NCBI GenBank assembly: GCA_002862265.1
Contig: PKCQ01000135.1
Span: forward strand, 1 to 5,200
Direction: 5' to 3'
DNA length: 5,200 nucleotides
Source: Planctomycetaceae bacterium
Lineage (GTDB): Bacteria > Planctomycetota > Planctomycetia > Pirellulales > Pirellulaceae
The notes beneath the pieces were generated by a model. It ran no database searches. It saw only the letters and a list, made by a program, of their open reading frames with translations, and had not been told where the DNA came from. Position 1 is the first letter of the stretch. Each line of letters begins with the position of its first letter. The translations under genes were made by a program, and so were the position numbers. Positions 1 through 5,200 of the stretch are shown here, piece after piece.

Positions 1-391
1 GCTGTTCAGCCAGCACAACCAGAATGGGAGGCTGTGTGGTGTCGCCGTGCGCATCATCATCCGTCTCTGCCTCTTCTATCGCAGGCAGTAGAATGTCAAG
101 GAACTCTTTCGGAGGCAGCTCCGTGCTCGATTCTTGCAAGAATCCCCGAAGGTCTTTAAGCACTTCAATTCGTTGCTCCGAATTCTCTTCGCGGAGCACG
201 TTTTCCATCTGAACCATACCGCTCATGCTTGAGGCTAGAGCGACAACCGCAGTGGCTGCGGTAGCAGTAGCGGTCATGGCTAGCCGATAGACAACGAAGC
301 CGCCCACGCCCGCCGCGCCAATCAACAATACAACAACGAGGACGCAGCTGGCCAACACAATTTGGCCTGAATGTTTTTCCGTGACTTTCAA
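1..391 (-). CDS. Single-pass membrane protein of unknown function, 3' end off the left edge
   Basis: The minus strand is open for 130 codons from a TTG at 391-389 to the left edge, without a stop. The frame begins MKVTEKHSGQIV (TTG read as Met), then has one strong hydrophobic segment at about residues 11-36, a small Ala/Thr/Val/Ser-rich stretch (about 39-56), a charged region likely to be helical (about 58-88, rich in Glu, Gln, Leu and Arg), and an acidic stretch (106-113). This suggests a short N-terminal tail, a membrane anchor and a soluble domain that continues outside the window. No ATG is available before the membrane segment: an in-frame TGA lies 12 codons upstream (427-425), and the only candidates are TTG at 391 and a CTG just after that stop. 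There is no clear Shine-Dalgarno sequence, which is common in planctomycetes. I do not recognise the family. The start is uncertain; that the frame is coding is fairly likely. Confidence 0.6.
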   Translation of the reverse strand, partial: MKVTEKHSGQIVLASCVLVVVLLIGAAGVGGFVVYRLAMTATATAATAVVALASSMSGMVQMENVLREENSEQRIEVLKDLRGFLQESSTELPPKEFLDILLPAIEEAETDDDAHGDTTQPPILVVLAEQ

Positions 392-657
392 CCAGATGGG
401 ACCGTCAACAGCATATCGAGACAGTCACCAGACCGCAGTCGGTTACAAACTATTCCCGCAACCTCAGAATATACGGCCTATTCCGTCAGGCTTTCGATCA
501 GGACAGGAGCGGCTGCCAGGCCAAATCATTGTTGCGAATTAGTGAAATGAGCCGAATGCTCGCGTCTGGACGAACCAAGAAAACGCTGGCCCGCGGCTAG
601 CGTCATCGGCTCATAAATGGAAACTCTGACTCGCCCAGGGACAGCAGCATGCGGATA
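392..657. other. Non-coding gap between two minus-strand genes
   Basis: About 266 bases with no convincing reading frame on either strand. It separates the DUF5658-like gene from the left-edge membrane protein gene, so it should hold the 3' end of one transcript and perhaps the promoter of the next. The only structure I can point to is the inverted repeat at 547-614. I see no T-run typical of an intrinsic terminator, no tRNA and no recognisable promoter. Confidence 0.5.
547..614. repeat. Imperfect inverted repeat with 9-base perfect outer arms
   Basis: ATGAGCCGA at 547-555 is matched exactly by its reverse complement TCGGCTCAT at 606-614. If small gaps are allowed, the similarity continues inward: ATGCTCGCG at 556-564 resembles the reverse complement of the GC-rich block CGCGGCTAGCGTCAT around 592-606. 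The spacer is long (50 bases between the perfect arms), so it is more likely two facing copies of a short GC-rich intergenic element than one compact hairpin. It sits just downstream of the DUF5658-like gene, where such elements could act in transcript ending or stability; that role is inference. Confidence 0.4.
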
Positions 658-1158
658 CTATAGATACAACTGCCCGTAAAGCAGGCGAGCACTGTAGAGC
701 ACAACGAAACCGACTATGGCGACCCCAGCAATCAGAACAAACTGAGCGTAACGCATGTTCCTGCGCGCAATCACCTGGGCGAGAATGCAAATAAAAGCAA
801 CTGAGGCGAGCTTAAAGTACAGCATGCCTTGAAATCCGCCTAGGTCGTAAAAATAATTTGCGACGGGATTCGCCTCGATTCCTCCATTCTGCAAAAGGAG
901 GTAGGTCATATAGAAATCTAGCACATTGGCCAGAATGAAAAAAGAAGTCTCATTTTGAAGTGGAAGTTCTCGCCGGAAAGCCGAATCAAAGAGATCTTTC
1001 AATAACAGCCTAACGCGCTGTTCCATCGGTATCTTACGAGGTTCCTCTGGGCTGAGCTGGGCAGGCTTATAGAACTGCTCCTCATCTGCCCGCGGTGAGG
1101 CGGGGTCGGACGCTGCTGAATTATGGCGTTCGTCTGGTGGCGGTAAGTTGGCATTCAT
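658..1158 (-). CDS. DUF5658-like three-helix membrane protein
   Basis: A protein of 166 residues from the ATG at 1158-1156 to a TAG at 660-658. The first 65 or so residues are hydrophilic, rich in Pro, Glu and Asp, and probably disordered. They are followed by three hydrophobic segments at about 70-88, 110-130 and 138-160. The first segment carries the pattern N-x-LD-x-YMTYLLLQNGG (from Asn78) followed by EANPVANYFYD. This LD...LL..GG..E.NP.A arrangement is what I associate with DUF5658, a small bacterial family of unknown function that is common in planctomycetes. The frame stays open upstream to a TTG at 1260, but that would add an Arg-rich tail of 34 residues (AARRRRCSAPRPG) unlike the rest, so ATG 1158 is preferred. 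It lies 116 bases downstream of the EamA-type transporter on the same strand and may share its transcript. The molecular function is unknown. Confidence 0.75.
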   Translation of the reverse strand: MNANLPPPDERHNSAASDPASPRADEEQFYKPAQLSPEEPRKIPMEQRVRLLLKDLFDSAFRRELPLQNETSFFILANVLDFYMTYLLLQNGGIEANPVANYFYDLGGFQGMLYFKLASVAFICILAQVIARRNMRYAQFVLIAGVAIVGFVVLYSARLLYGQLYL

Positions 1159-1274
1159 ACGGGTATCATAGCGGGTTCTTGGCAGGCGAACAGTTTGCGA
1201 TGCCTTGATTCCAGGCCGTGGCGCAGAACACCGCCTTCGCCGTGCTGCATTGGCTAGCAAGAACTGTTTCTCCC

Positions 1275-2207
1275 CTAGCCTGTAACCGCGACTAGGACGA
1301 CTGCGGCAGTCAGTAGACTTGCACCGATAAAACGCAGGAGCATAACCCCTGGAGGCAACTCCGCCTCAGCGCCGCCCCAGCGTTTGGCAACTGCCCAAGC
1401 TAGTACCACGCCCCACATTCCTCGCATCGTGTAGACCACGTTTACGCGTGCGGCATCACCAAAATTTGCCAGAGTGAAGACAATGCAGTTAGCTTGAAGC
1501 GCAACAAGCAATGCTCCAACAAGCAATGCCCAGCGAGCGTTCTCCCGCCGCCAACCCGATTTCTGACACCAAGGTAAAAAGCCGAGAGACATCACGCCTG
1601 CAATCCAAAACGAGATCGGCAACAGTCGACCTGGGCCCCATGCTGGAGCACAGGACTGCACCACCACGTCGAAAGTACCAAAGGAAACGGCGGCTAAGAG
1701 CGCGAGGGCAATGGAGAGCACCATCTTTGACGACGGTGAGCTCGCCTCACTGGTACCAGGGGAGTCTTGATCCGTGTGGGCAGAGGCTGGAGTCCACTGG
1801 ACCAGAATGATCCCGACTCCGGCTAAGGAGACTGCGACCCAGACTGCGAGCGACAACTCGGCTCCGGCAAACAACCAAAGCCACAACGCCACCACGATGA
1901 CCTTAACGCCAAACACTGGCGTTGCTACCGATACATCTCCATGCTCGACTGCAGCAAAGGTAAAGATCTGTCCAAGCAAATAGAGTAGGGCCACCAGAGC
2001 GGGTTGCCACATGGCCTCCAGACCTGGGATCGTACCGCCCAATGGCCACATCAAGCTGAAGAGCAAAGCCACCCACATGTTTGCCGTGAACGTGACCGTC
2101 CAAGGGCCGGTGCCTTTGGCCGATGCTCGCTTGACGCATAGCAAACCGCAAACAAACAGAAAGCTTGCCAGCAGTGGGAGTAGGAGATGTAAGGGATAGT
2201 CAGGCAC
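1275..2207 (-). CDS. EamA/DMT-superfamily transporter, ten predicted membrane helices
   Basis: A protein of 310 residues, the usual length for drug/metabolite transporter (DMT) exporters with two EamA repeats. Ten hydrophobic segments are visible at about 5-25, 38-56, 68-88, 93-113, 117-137, 163-185, 193-213, 225-248, 255-275 and 286-308. The halves are joined by a polar Ser/Pro/Asp-rich linker (140-161). VEHGDVSVATPVFGVKVIVV (87-106) matches the segment after the third helix of EamA repeats, where GDVS..AP or similar is typical, and ARVNVVYTMRGMWGVVLAW (253-271) is its counterpart in the second half. It should lie in the inner membrane and move a small metabolite, but the substrate cannot be read from sequence. 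The start is GTG at 2207-2205: there is no in-frame ATG before a TAA upstream, and this start keeps the first helix intact. It stands alone between two non-coding gaps and is followed by the DUF5658-like gene. Confidence 0.85.
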   Translation of the reverse strand: MPDYPLHLLLPLLASFLFVCGLLCVKRASAKGTGPWTVTFTANMWVALLFSLMWPLGGTIPGLEAMWQPALVALLYLLGQIFTFAAVEHGDVSVATPVFGVKVIVVALWLWLFAGAELSLAVWVAVSLAGVGIILVQWTPASAHTDQDSPGTSEASSPSSKMVLSIALALLAAVSFGTFDVVVQSCAPAWGPGRLLPISFWIAGVMSLGFLPWCQKSGWRRENARWALLVGALLVALQANCIVFTLANFGDAARVNVVYTMRGMWGVVLAWAVAKRWGGAEAELPPGVMLLRFIGASLLTAAVVLVAVTG

Positions 2208-2506
2208 GAGATGATCTAAAGAGTGGACGGTTTCACTCGGAGTTACGACGGGTTATTGCGGACTCACTCGATGACGCGCCGTGCTAGAACTTCAAAGTAG
2301 GTCCGTAGTCCTTAACTGACCGGGCGTCTGTCTGAGCCCGGCCGGAATTGCTCACTTTGAAATCCGACATTCCTTGTTCGAATATCAACGGTTCCCTGAT
2401 TCCCAAGCAAGCCGTCGCCTTCGGCTGGGCGTTAAACGAAGAACTCAGGCTCACTCGCTTGAGCTTCATTGTATTGCCCGCTTCGTCAAAAACCAATAAT
2501 CACTAA
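2208..2506. other. Gap between thiG and the transporter gene, with small hairpins and a doubtful short ORF
   Basis: About 299 bases. A minus-strand frame runs from an ATG at 2469-2467 (or a TTG at 2496) to a TAG at 2286-2284. It would encode 61 residues beginning MKLKRVSLSSSFNAQ, with no hydrophobic segment and no motif I recognise. It could be a small hypothetical gene but looks equally like chance in a repeat-like intergenic stretch, so I do not call it as a CDS. Two small inverted repeats lie inside (2410-2426 and 2449-2464). Neither is followed by a T-run on the minus strand. The stretch must contain the end of the thiSG transcript and probably the promoter of the transporter gene, but I cannot place either. 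Confidence 0.5.
2449..2464 (-). repeat. Short hairpin downstream of thiG
   Basis: On the minus strand GCTCA-AGCGAG-TGAGC gives a 5-base-pair stem with a 6-base loop, 43 bases after the thiG stop. A second weak one (AGCCG...CGGCT, 2410-2426) lies about 20 bases further along. Neither is long and neither has a trailing U-run, so they are not intrinsic terminators of the standard form. They may mark the end of the thiSG message or be remnants of an intergenic repeat. Confidence 0.25.
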
Positions 2507-3394
2507 CTACCAAGGGCGGGACGTGATGACGCCTTCTTCTGGGCTACTTGCGGTGGCGTAAAGTCGTTTGGGAATTCGCCCTGATAAATAGGCTTCGCGT
2601 CCAGCAATAGCTGCATACTTCATCGCCACCGACATGCGAATCGGATCTCGGGCGTGAGCAATTGCTGAGTTCAAAAGCACTCCGTCAGCACCCAACTCAA
2701 AGGCAACAGATACATCCGAGGCAGTTCCGACGCCTGCGTCAATGATCACCGGGTATTCTGGATCGTCTTCTTTGAGGTACTCGAGGATGATCTGCAAGTT
2801 GTTCGGATTCAGGATTCCTTGTCCGCTTCCAATAGGGCTGCCCGCTGGCATGACGCTTGCCGCTCCAGCTTCCTTGAGTCGTCGCGCGACGATCGGGTCA
2901 TCGCTGGTGTAGCAAAGGACGGCGAAACCGTCAGCGACTAAGGTCTTGCATGCCTCAATCGTAGCCACCGGATCTGGCAGCAAAGTCTTGCTGTCGCCAA
3001 GCACTTCGAGCTTGACCCAGTTGGAACCGGGGTTCTCCAGGGCTCGGAGAATCTCCCTGCCAAGCTTGGCGACTCGGACAGCGTCCGTGGCGCTGTAGCA
3101 TCCAGCCGTATTGGGCAGCAGCAGATACTTGCTCGGATCAATGTAGTCCAGCACATTTTGCCCGCTTCGGTCGTACATGCGTTCGCGACGCACTGCGACA
3201 GTGACGGCGTTGGAGCCCGAGGCAGCAAGCGAATCTCGCATCAGCTCCAACGTATCGTACTTGCCGGTGCCGACGATGAGTCGACTAGCCAAAGTGTGCC
3301 CTCCGACCGTGAGCCCATCATGGGCTTGGGACTTCTGCTTCGGCTGATTCTCAATTGGTCGCTGCGTTTCGTCGATGTTGGGTGTTGAAGCCAT
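2507..3394 (-). CDS. thiG: Thiazole synthase ThiG
   Basis: ThiG is a cytosolic TIM-barrel enzyme that condenses 1-deoxy-D-xylulose 5-phosphate, dehydroglycine and the sulfur carried by ThiS thiocarboxylate into the thiazole phosphate used for thiamine. The 295 residues match the family over almost their whole length: RLIVGTGKY (38-46), TVAVRRER (65-72), LLPNTAGCYSA.DAVR.A.L.RE (92-114), NWVKLEVLGD (125-134), MPAGSPIGSGQGI (182-194), IIDAGVGTASD (217-227), DGVLLNSAIAHA.DP (237-251) and a C-terminal RLYATASSP. Lys128 in VKLEV sits where the catalytic lysine forms an imine with the sugar phosphate; Glu130 and Asp219 occupy the conserved acidic positions. The N-terminus is about 25 residues longer than in typical ThiG and is polar (rich in Gln, Lys, Glu, Pro). 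The ATG at 3394 is chosen because it falls 3 bases after the thiS stop, which suggests translational coupling. I see no riboswitch. Confidence 0.97.
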   Translation of the reverse strand: MASTPNIDETQRPIENQPKQKSQAHDGLTVGGHTLASRLIVGTGKYDTLELMRDSLAASGSNAVTVAVRRERMYDRSGQNVLDYIDPSKYLLLPNTAGCYSATDAVRVAKLGREILRALENPGSNWVKLEVLGDSKTLLPDPVATIEACKTLVADGFAVLCYTSDDPIVARRLKEAGAASVMPAGSPIGSGQGILNPNNLQIILEYLKEDDPEYPVIIDAGVGTASDVSVAFELGADGVLLNSAIAHARDPIRMSVAMKYAAIAGREAYLSGRIPKRLYATASSPEEGVITSRPW

Positions 3395-3397
3395 GGT

Positions 3398-3610
3398 TCA
3401 CCCTCCGCCGACCAAAGTTACCGCCTCGATGATATCGCCAGCCGAAATGTGATGCACGGCATGTTCTTCGTGCGGCACAATCTCTTGATTGATTTCCACC
3501 ACTACAAGCTTGCTCCGAATTTCCGCTTGATGGAGCAACTCTGTCACCGTGGTGCCGGCTGGGACATCCAGTGTCTTTCCGTTGAACTGAATGGTGATCG
3601 GTTCCGACAT
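3398..3610 (-). CDS. thiS: Sulfur carrier protein ThiS
   Basis: A 70-residue ubiquitin-like (beta-grasp) protein that carries sulfur for thiazole synthesis. It begins MSEPITIQFNGKTLDVPAGT, the usual first beta hairpin (I..NG....... G.T), continues with TVTELL and KLVVVEINQEIVP (34-46), as expected of the helix and central strand, and ends with GDIIEAVTLVGGG. The C-terminal Gly-Gly is the site that ThiF-type enzymes adenylate and that then becomes the thiocarboxylate used by ThiG; here a third glycine precedes it, which is common. The frame is open to a TTG at 3652, but the 14 extra residues do not resemble the family, so the ATG at 3610 is used. It lies directly upstream of thiG (3-base gap) and 80 bases downstream of the isomerase gene. 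No thiF, thiO, thiH or thiE is in the window, so activation and partner enzymes must be encoded elsewhere. Confidence 0.95.
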   Translation of the reverse strand: MSEPITIQFNGKTLDVPAGTTVTELLHQAEIRSKLVVVEINQEIVPHEEHAVHHISAGDIIEAVTLVGGG

Positions 3611-3690
3611 GCTGTGCACCGGAAGAGAGATGGAACAGTCGCGAAGTGCCAACTTAGCAAATCCCGACCGTCAAAATACTTGGCAACGAA

Positions 3691-4086
3691 TCAGTTTTCA
3701 TCAAATGCGGCGTCAAAGGCAACGTTGCTGGGGCTGAAGTCCAAACGCTTCGTGAAAGCACAAGCCTCAGCAGCACCAAATTCTCGCTCCATGCCGCTGT
3801 CTTCCCACTCAATACTCAGAGGCCCAGTGTAGTTGACAACGTTCAAAGCTCGAATGATTTCTTCAAAATTGACGCCGCCACGACCTGGGCTGCGAAAGTC
3901 CCAACCACGTCGAGCGTCGCCAAAATTCAAATGACTGCTCAGGATGCCGCTTTTGCCATTAAGAGTTTGAATCGCATCCTTGATGTGCACATGGTAGATG
4001 CGCTCAGGGAATGCTCGAATAAATTCTACAGGGTCAACGCCTTGCCAGATCAAGTGGCTGGGGTCGAAATTGAATCCAAACTCTTC
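3691..4086 (-). CDS. Sugar phosphate isomerase/epimerase, C-terminal part only (5' end lost at the junction)
   Basis: The last 129 residues or so of a xylose-isomerase-like TIM-barrel protein (AP-endonuclease-2 fold), a family of metal-dependent sugar isomerases and epimerases abundant in planctomycetes. In the visible part, counted from the Phe codon at 4080-4078: FNFDPSHLIWQG (3-14) with Asp6 and His9; YHVHIKDA (29-36) with His30, His32 and Asp35; WDFRSPGRGGVNFEEIIRAL (60-79); and LSIEWEDSGMERE (88-100) with Glu91. These are the usual metal and substrate positions of the C-terminal half of the barrel. The stop is TGA at 3693-3691. Full-length relatives have about 300-350 residues, so roughly 200 are missing. 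Going upstream, the frame passes the junction into the unrelated AT-rich sequence and meets a TAG at 4098-4096. The open stretch has no ATG near its upstream end. It is 80 bases upstream of thiS on the same strand; the exact substrate is unknown. Confidence 0.85.
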   Translation of the reverse strand, partial: EEFGFNFDPSHLIWQGVDPVEFIRAFPERIYHVHIKDAIQTLNGKSGILSSHLNFGDARRGWDFRSPGRGGVNFEEIIRALNVVNYTGPLSIEWEDSGMEREFGAAEACAFTKRLDFSPSNVAFDAAFDEN

Positions 4087-5200
4087 CAGACAGCTCTACG
4101 CTCTTTAGGCACATTGTCCATTAGCAAACTCTCCTGGATAGGATACATTGAATTTGAAAATCCAGATCGAAGTAAAAAAATTAGTATGGTAAAGATAGAG
4201 GCAATTCCTGACTTAGAATCGAAGCGTTCGCAATAGATGAGTAAACCCATAAAAATACAACCCAGAGTGCGGAAGACAATAATGGCTGTCACTCGACCAA
4301 CTTTCATCGACACTTGGACAATAAGAGAACTAAACACCCAAACGAATAATGGTTCGACAATGTAAAGCGACTGTATTTCAACGATTGAGAATAGAAGCAC
4401 CCTTTTCCACCAAAGAGGAAAGAATTTCACTGTCATTCCAGAGCCAATAGCAACTATAAAATCGGACGTGAAAGCGAAGTATGGAACAAGCCATTTGTAG
4501 CGTGCAGCAAAGCTTCTTTCATCAGAGCGAACATCTTTTGGAATAAGCAGTGGCGTATATTCTGCCGCATATAGGCTCGTCGATGGCTTCAGACTCTCTG
4601 TTAGTGGCAACTCATTTGTCTCTATCCCATCATCATTGATTCCCTCTATCAAGGTAGAAGATCCATTCTCCAAGGAGCGATGATGGGAGATAAACTCTTC
4701 CTCCTTCTCATCCCCTTCCTCTTCTCTTTCATTGTCGTCATGTATGTTATCCGAGATATTTAGAATTCCCGCATCTCCAATTTTTGCTTCCGTGTCAATC
4801 ATAGATGCCCTTTTCTGTTTTCGATCCTTTGGTTCCCTCAGAAAGAGGATAATGAGCACTAGTGGAATCATTGACATGACCAGTCCAGCCATTATGATGT
4901 CATACACTCGAAACATTTCGTCATCTGCGCGTCCTCTTACTCTCATTTCATTCATCTCAGCACTCGGTTTCCCAGCTTTTGTGGAGTGTAGTAAATACAC
5001 AATTGTCAACACCGGTCCAACCATGTCTCCAACCAATTCTGATCCGTAAAACATGTTATACGCTATGCTTCGCTTCCCTTTCTTCACTGAATCAGCAAAC
5101 AGAGCTTGTATCGGTCCGTCGAGAAGCCCTTTCACGAAGCCTTCAACGCCCATCCCGATAAGAAACAAAGCATAACCGTGACCGGTCCATTTAATTTCCT
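4050..5200 (-). CDS. Eukaryote-type major facilitator superfamily transporter fragment, cut at both ends
   Basis: The minus strand is open from the right edge (first whole codon 5198-5196, GAA) to a TGA at 4052-4050, giving 382 visible residues. The N-terminal segment starts off the window: EIKWTGHGYALFLIGMGVEG precedes a block GPIQALFADSVKKGKRS (about 28-44) with GELVG..-like residues after it, which I recognise from MFS proteins of diatoms and other protists. Hydrophobic segments follow at about 54-70 and 98-120. A long charged, acidic loop (about 121-230, with a Glu/Asp run near 153-168) separates the halves. YFAFTSDFIVAIGSGMTVKFFP (about 240-260 in part) begins the second half, with further helices near 264-290, 298-322 and 332-345. 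PKERRAVWKSLDSIS (364-378) matches the family motif before the last two helices, which are absent: the reading runs into STPAT-stop. No intron is evident. It may be a transporter of an unknown solute; the transfer or misassembly question is treated in the findings. Confidence 0.75.
   Translation of the reverse strand, partial: EIKWTGHGYALFLIGMGVEGFVKGLLDGPIQALFADSVKKGKRSIAYNMFYGSELVGDMVGPVLTIVYLLHSTKAGKPSAEMNEMRVRGRADDEMFRVYDIIMAGLVMSMIPLVLIILFLREPKDRKQKRASMIDTEAKIGDAGILNISDNIHDDNEREEEGDEKEEEFISHHRSLENGSSTLIEGINDDGIETNELPLTESLKPSTSLYAAEYTPLLIPKDVRSDERSFAARYKWLVPYFAFTSDFIVAIGSGMTVKFFPLWWKRVLLFSIVEIQSLYIVEPLFVWVFSSLIVQVSMKVGRVTAIIVFRTLGCIFMGLLIYCERFDSKSGIASIFTILIFLLRSGFSNSMYPIQESLLMDNVPKERRAVWKSLDSISTPAT
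4066..4086. other. Junction between bacterial and eukaryote-like sequence
   Basis: On the minus strand the bases from 4086 down to 4066 read sensibly in two frames. One gives EEFGFNF, leading into DPSHLIWQG of the bacterial isomerase. The other gives the KSLDSIS end of the MFS transporter. To the left of it only the isomerase frame makes sense, and to the right only the transporter frame. Both proteins break here, and base composition changes at the same place. The shared stretch of about 15-20 bases is the kind of overlap that can join unrelated reads. Confidence 0.7.

Noticed and set aside
24..212. Plus-strand Ser-rich open frame of 62 codons
   Set aside because: The minus strand carries a longer continuous frame with a credible membrane segment; the Ser-rich product is its antisense shadow.
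1159..1260. N-terminal extension of the DUF5658-like protein from TTG 1260
   Set aside because: The added residues are Arg-rich and unlike the family; the ATG at 1158 gives a normal protein.
1511..1983. Plus-strand open frames of 99 and 69 codons inside the transporter gene
   Set aside because: They lie opposite a clear ten-helix transporter, have no hydrophobic or family pattern, and are typical antisense shadows.
3611..3690. Possible TPP riboswitch before thiS
   Set aside because: The space is only 80 bases and lacks the CUGAGA-type conserved core on the minus strand.
3449..3832. Plus-strand open frame of 127 codons across thiS and the isomerase end
   Set aside because: It overlaps two well-supported minus-strand genes antisense and its product resembles nothing.
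4050..4236. A real gene fusion between the MFS transporter and the isomerase
   Set aside because: The two are in different frames and each terminates within about 20 bases beyond the shared stretch, so no fused protein can be made.
4931..5161. Plus-strand short frames opposite the MFS gene
   Set aside because: Antisense to a continuous transporter frame and without any recognisable pattern.

Overview
The window has two parts of different origin that meet at about 4066-4086. Positions 1 to about 4080 look bacterial: ATG/GTG/TTG-started genes all on the minus strand, short gaps and roughly balanced base composition (37 of 60 bases are G or C at 3001-3060). Family content suggests a marine planctomycete of the Rhodopirellula/Pirellulaceae type, namely a planctomycete-style sugar phosphate isomerase/epimerase, a DUF5658-like membrane protein and thiS-thiG. 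That placement rests on recognition of the proteins, not on a search.

The bacterial part, read in the direction of transcription from right to left, holds: the C-terminal 129 or so residues of a xylose-isomerase-like TIM-barrel sugar phosphate isomerase/epimerase (its 5' part is missing at the junction); thiS, the sulfur carrier of thiazole synthesis; thiG, thiazole synthase, 3 bases after thiS; a gap of about 300 bases with small hairpins and only a doubtful short ORF; a ten-helix EamA/DMT-type transporter; a DUF5658-like three-helix membrane protein; a gap of about 270 bases with an inverted repeat; and a single-pass membrane protein that runs off the left edge and seems to start with TTG. 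ThiS and ThiG act together: ThiS carries sulfur as a C-terminal thiocarboxylate and ThiG uses it to build the thiazole ring of thiamine. The other genes have no clear functional link to them.

Positions of about 4080-5200 are AT-richer (17 of 60 G or C at 4141-4200, 23 of 60 at 4741-4800). They encode, on the minus strand, a piece of a major-facilitator protein of the type found in microalgae and other protists, with a long acidic loop between its two halves. It is cut off at the right edge and also broken at the junction, where it loses its last membrane segments and the isomerase loses its first 200 or so residues. Two unrelated proteins, each broken at the same short shared sequence, are best explained as a chimeric metagenome contig joining a planctomycete to a eukaryotic alga. 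A real rearrangement cannot be excluded from sequence alone. I see no new defence, mobile or RNA system here; the junction is the main point of interest.
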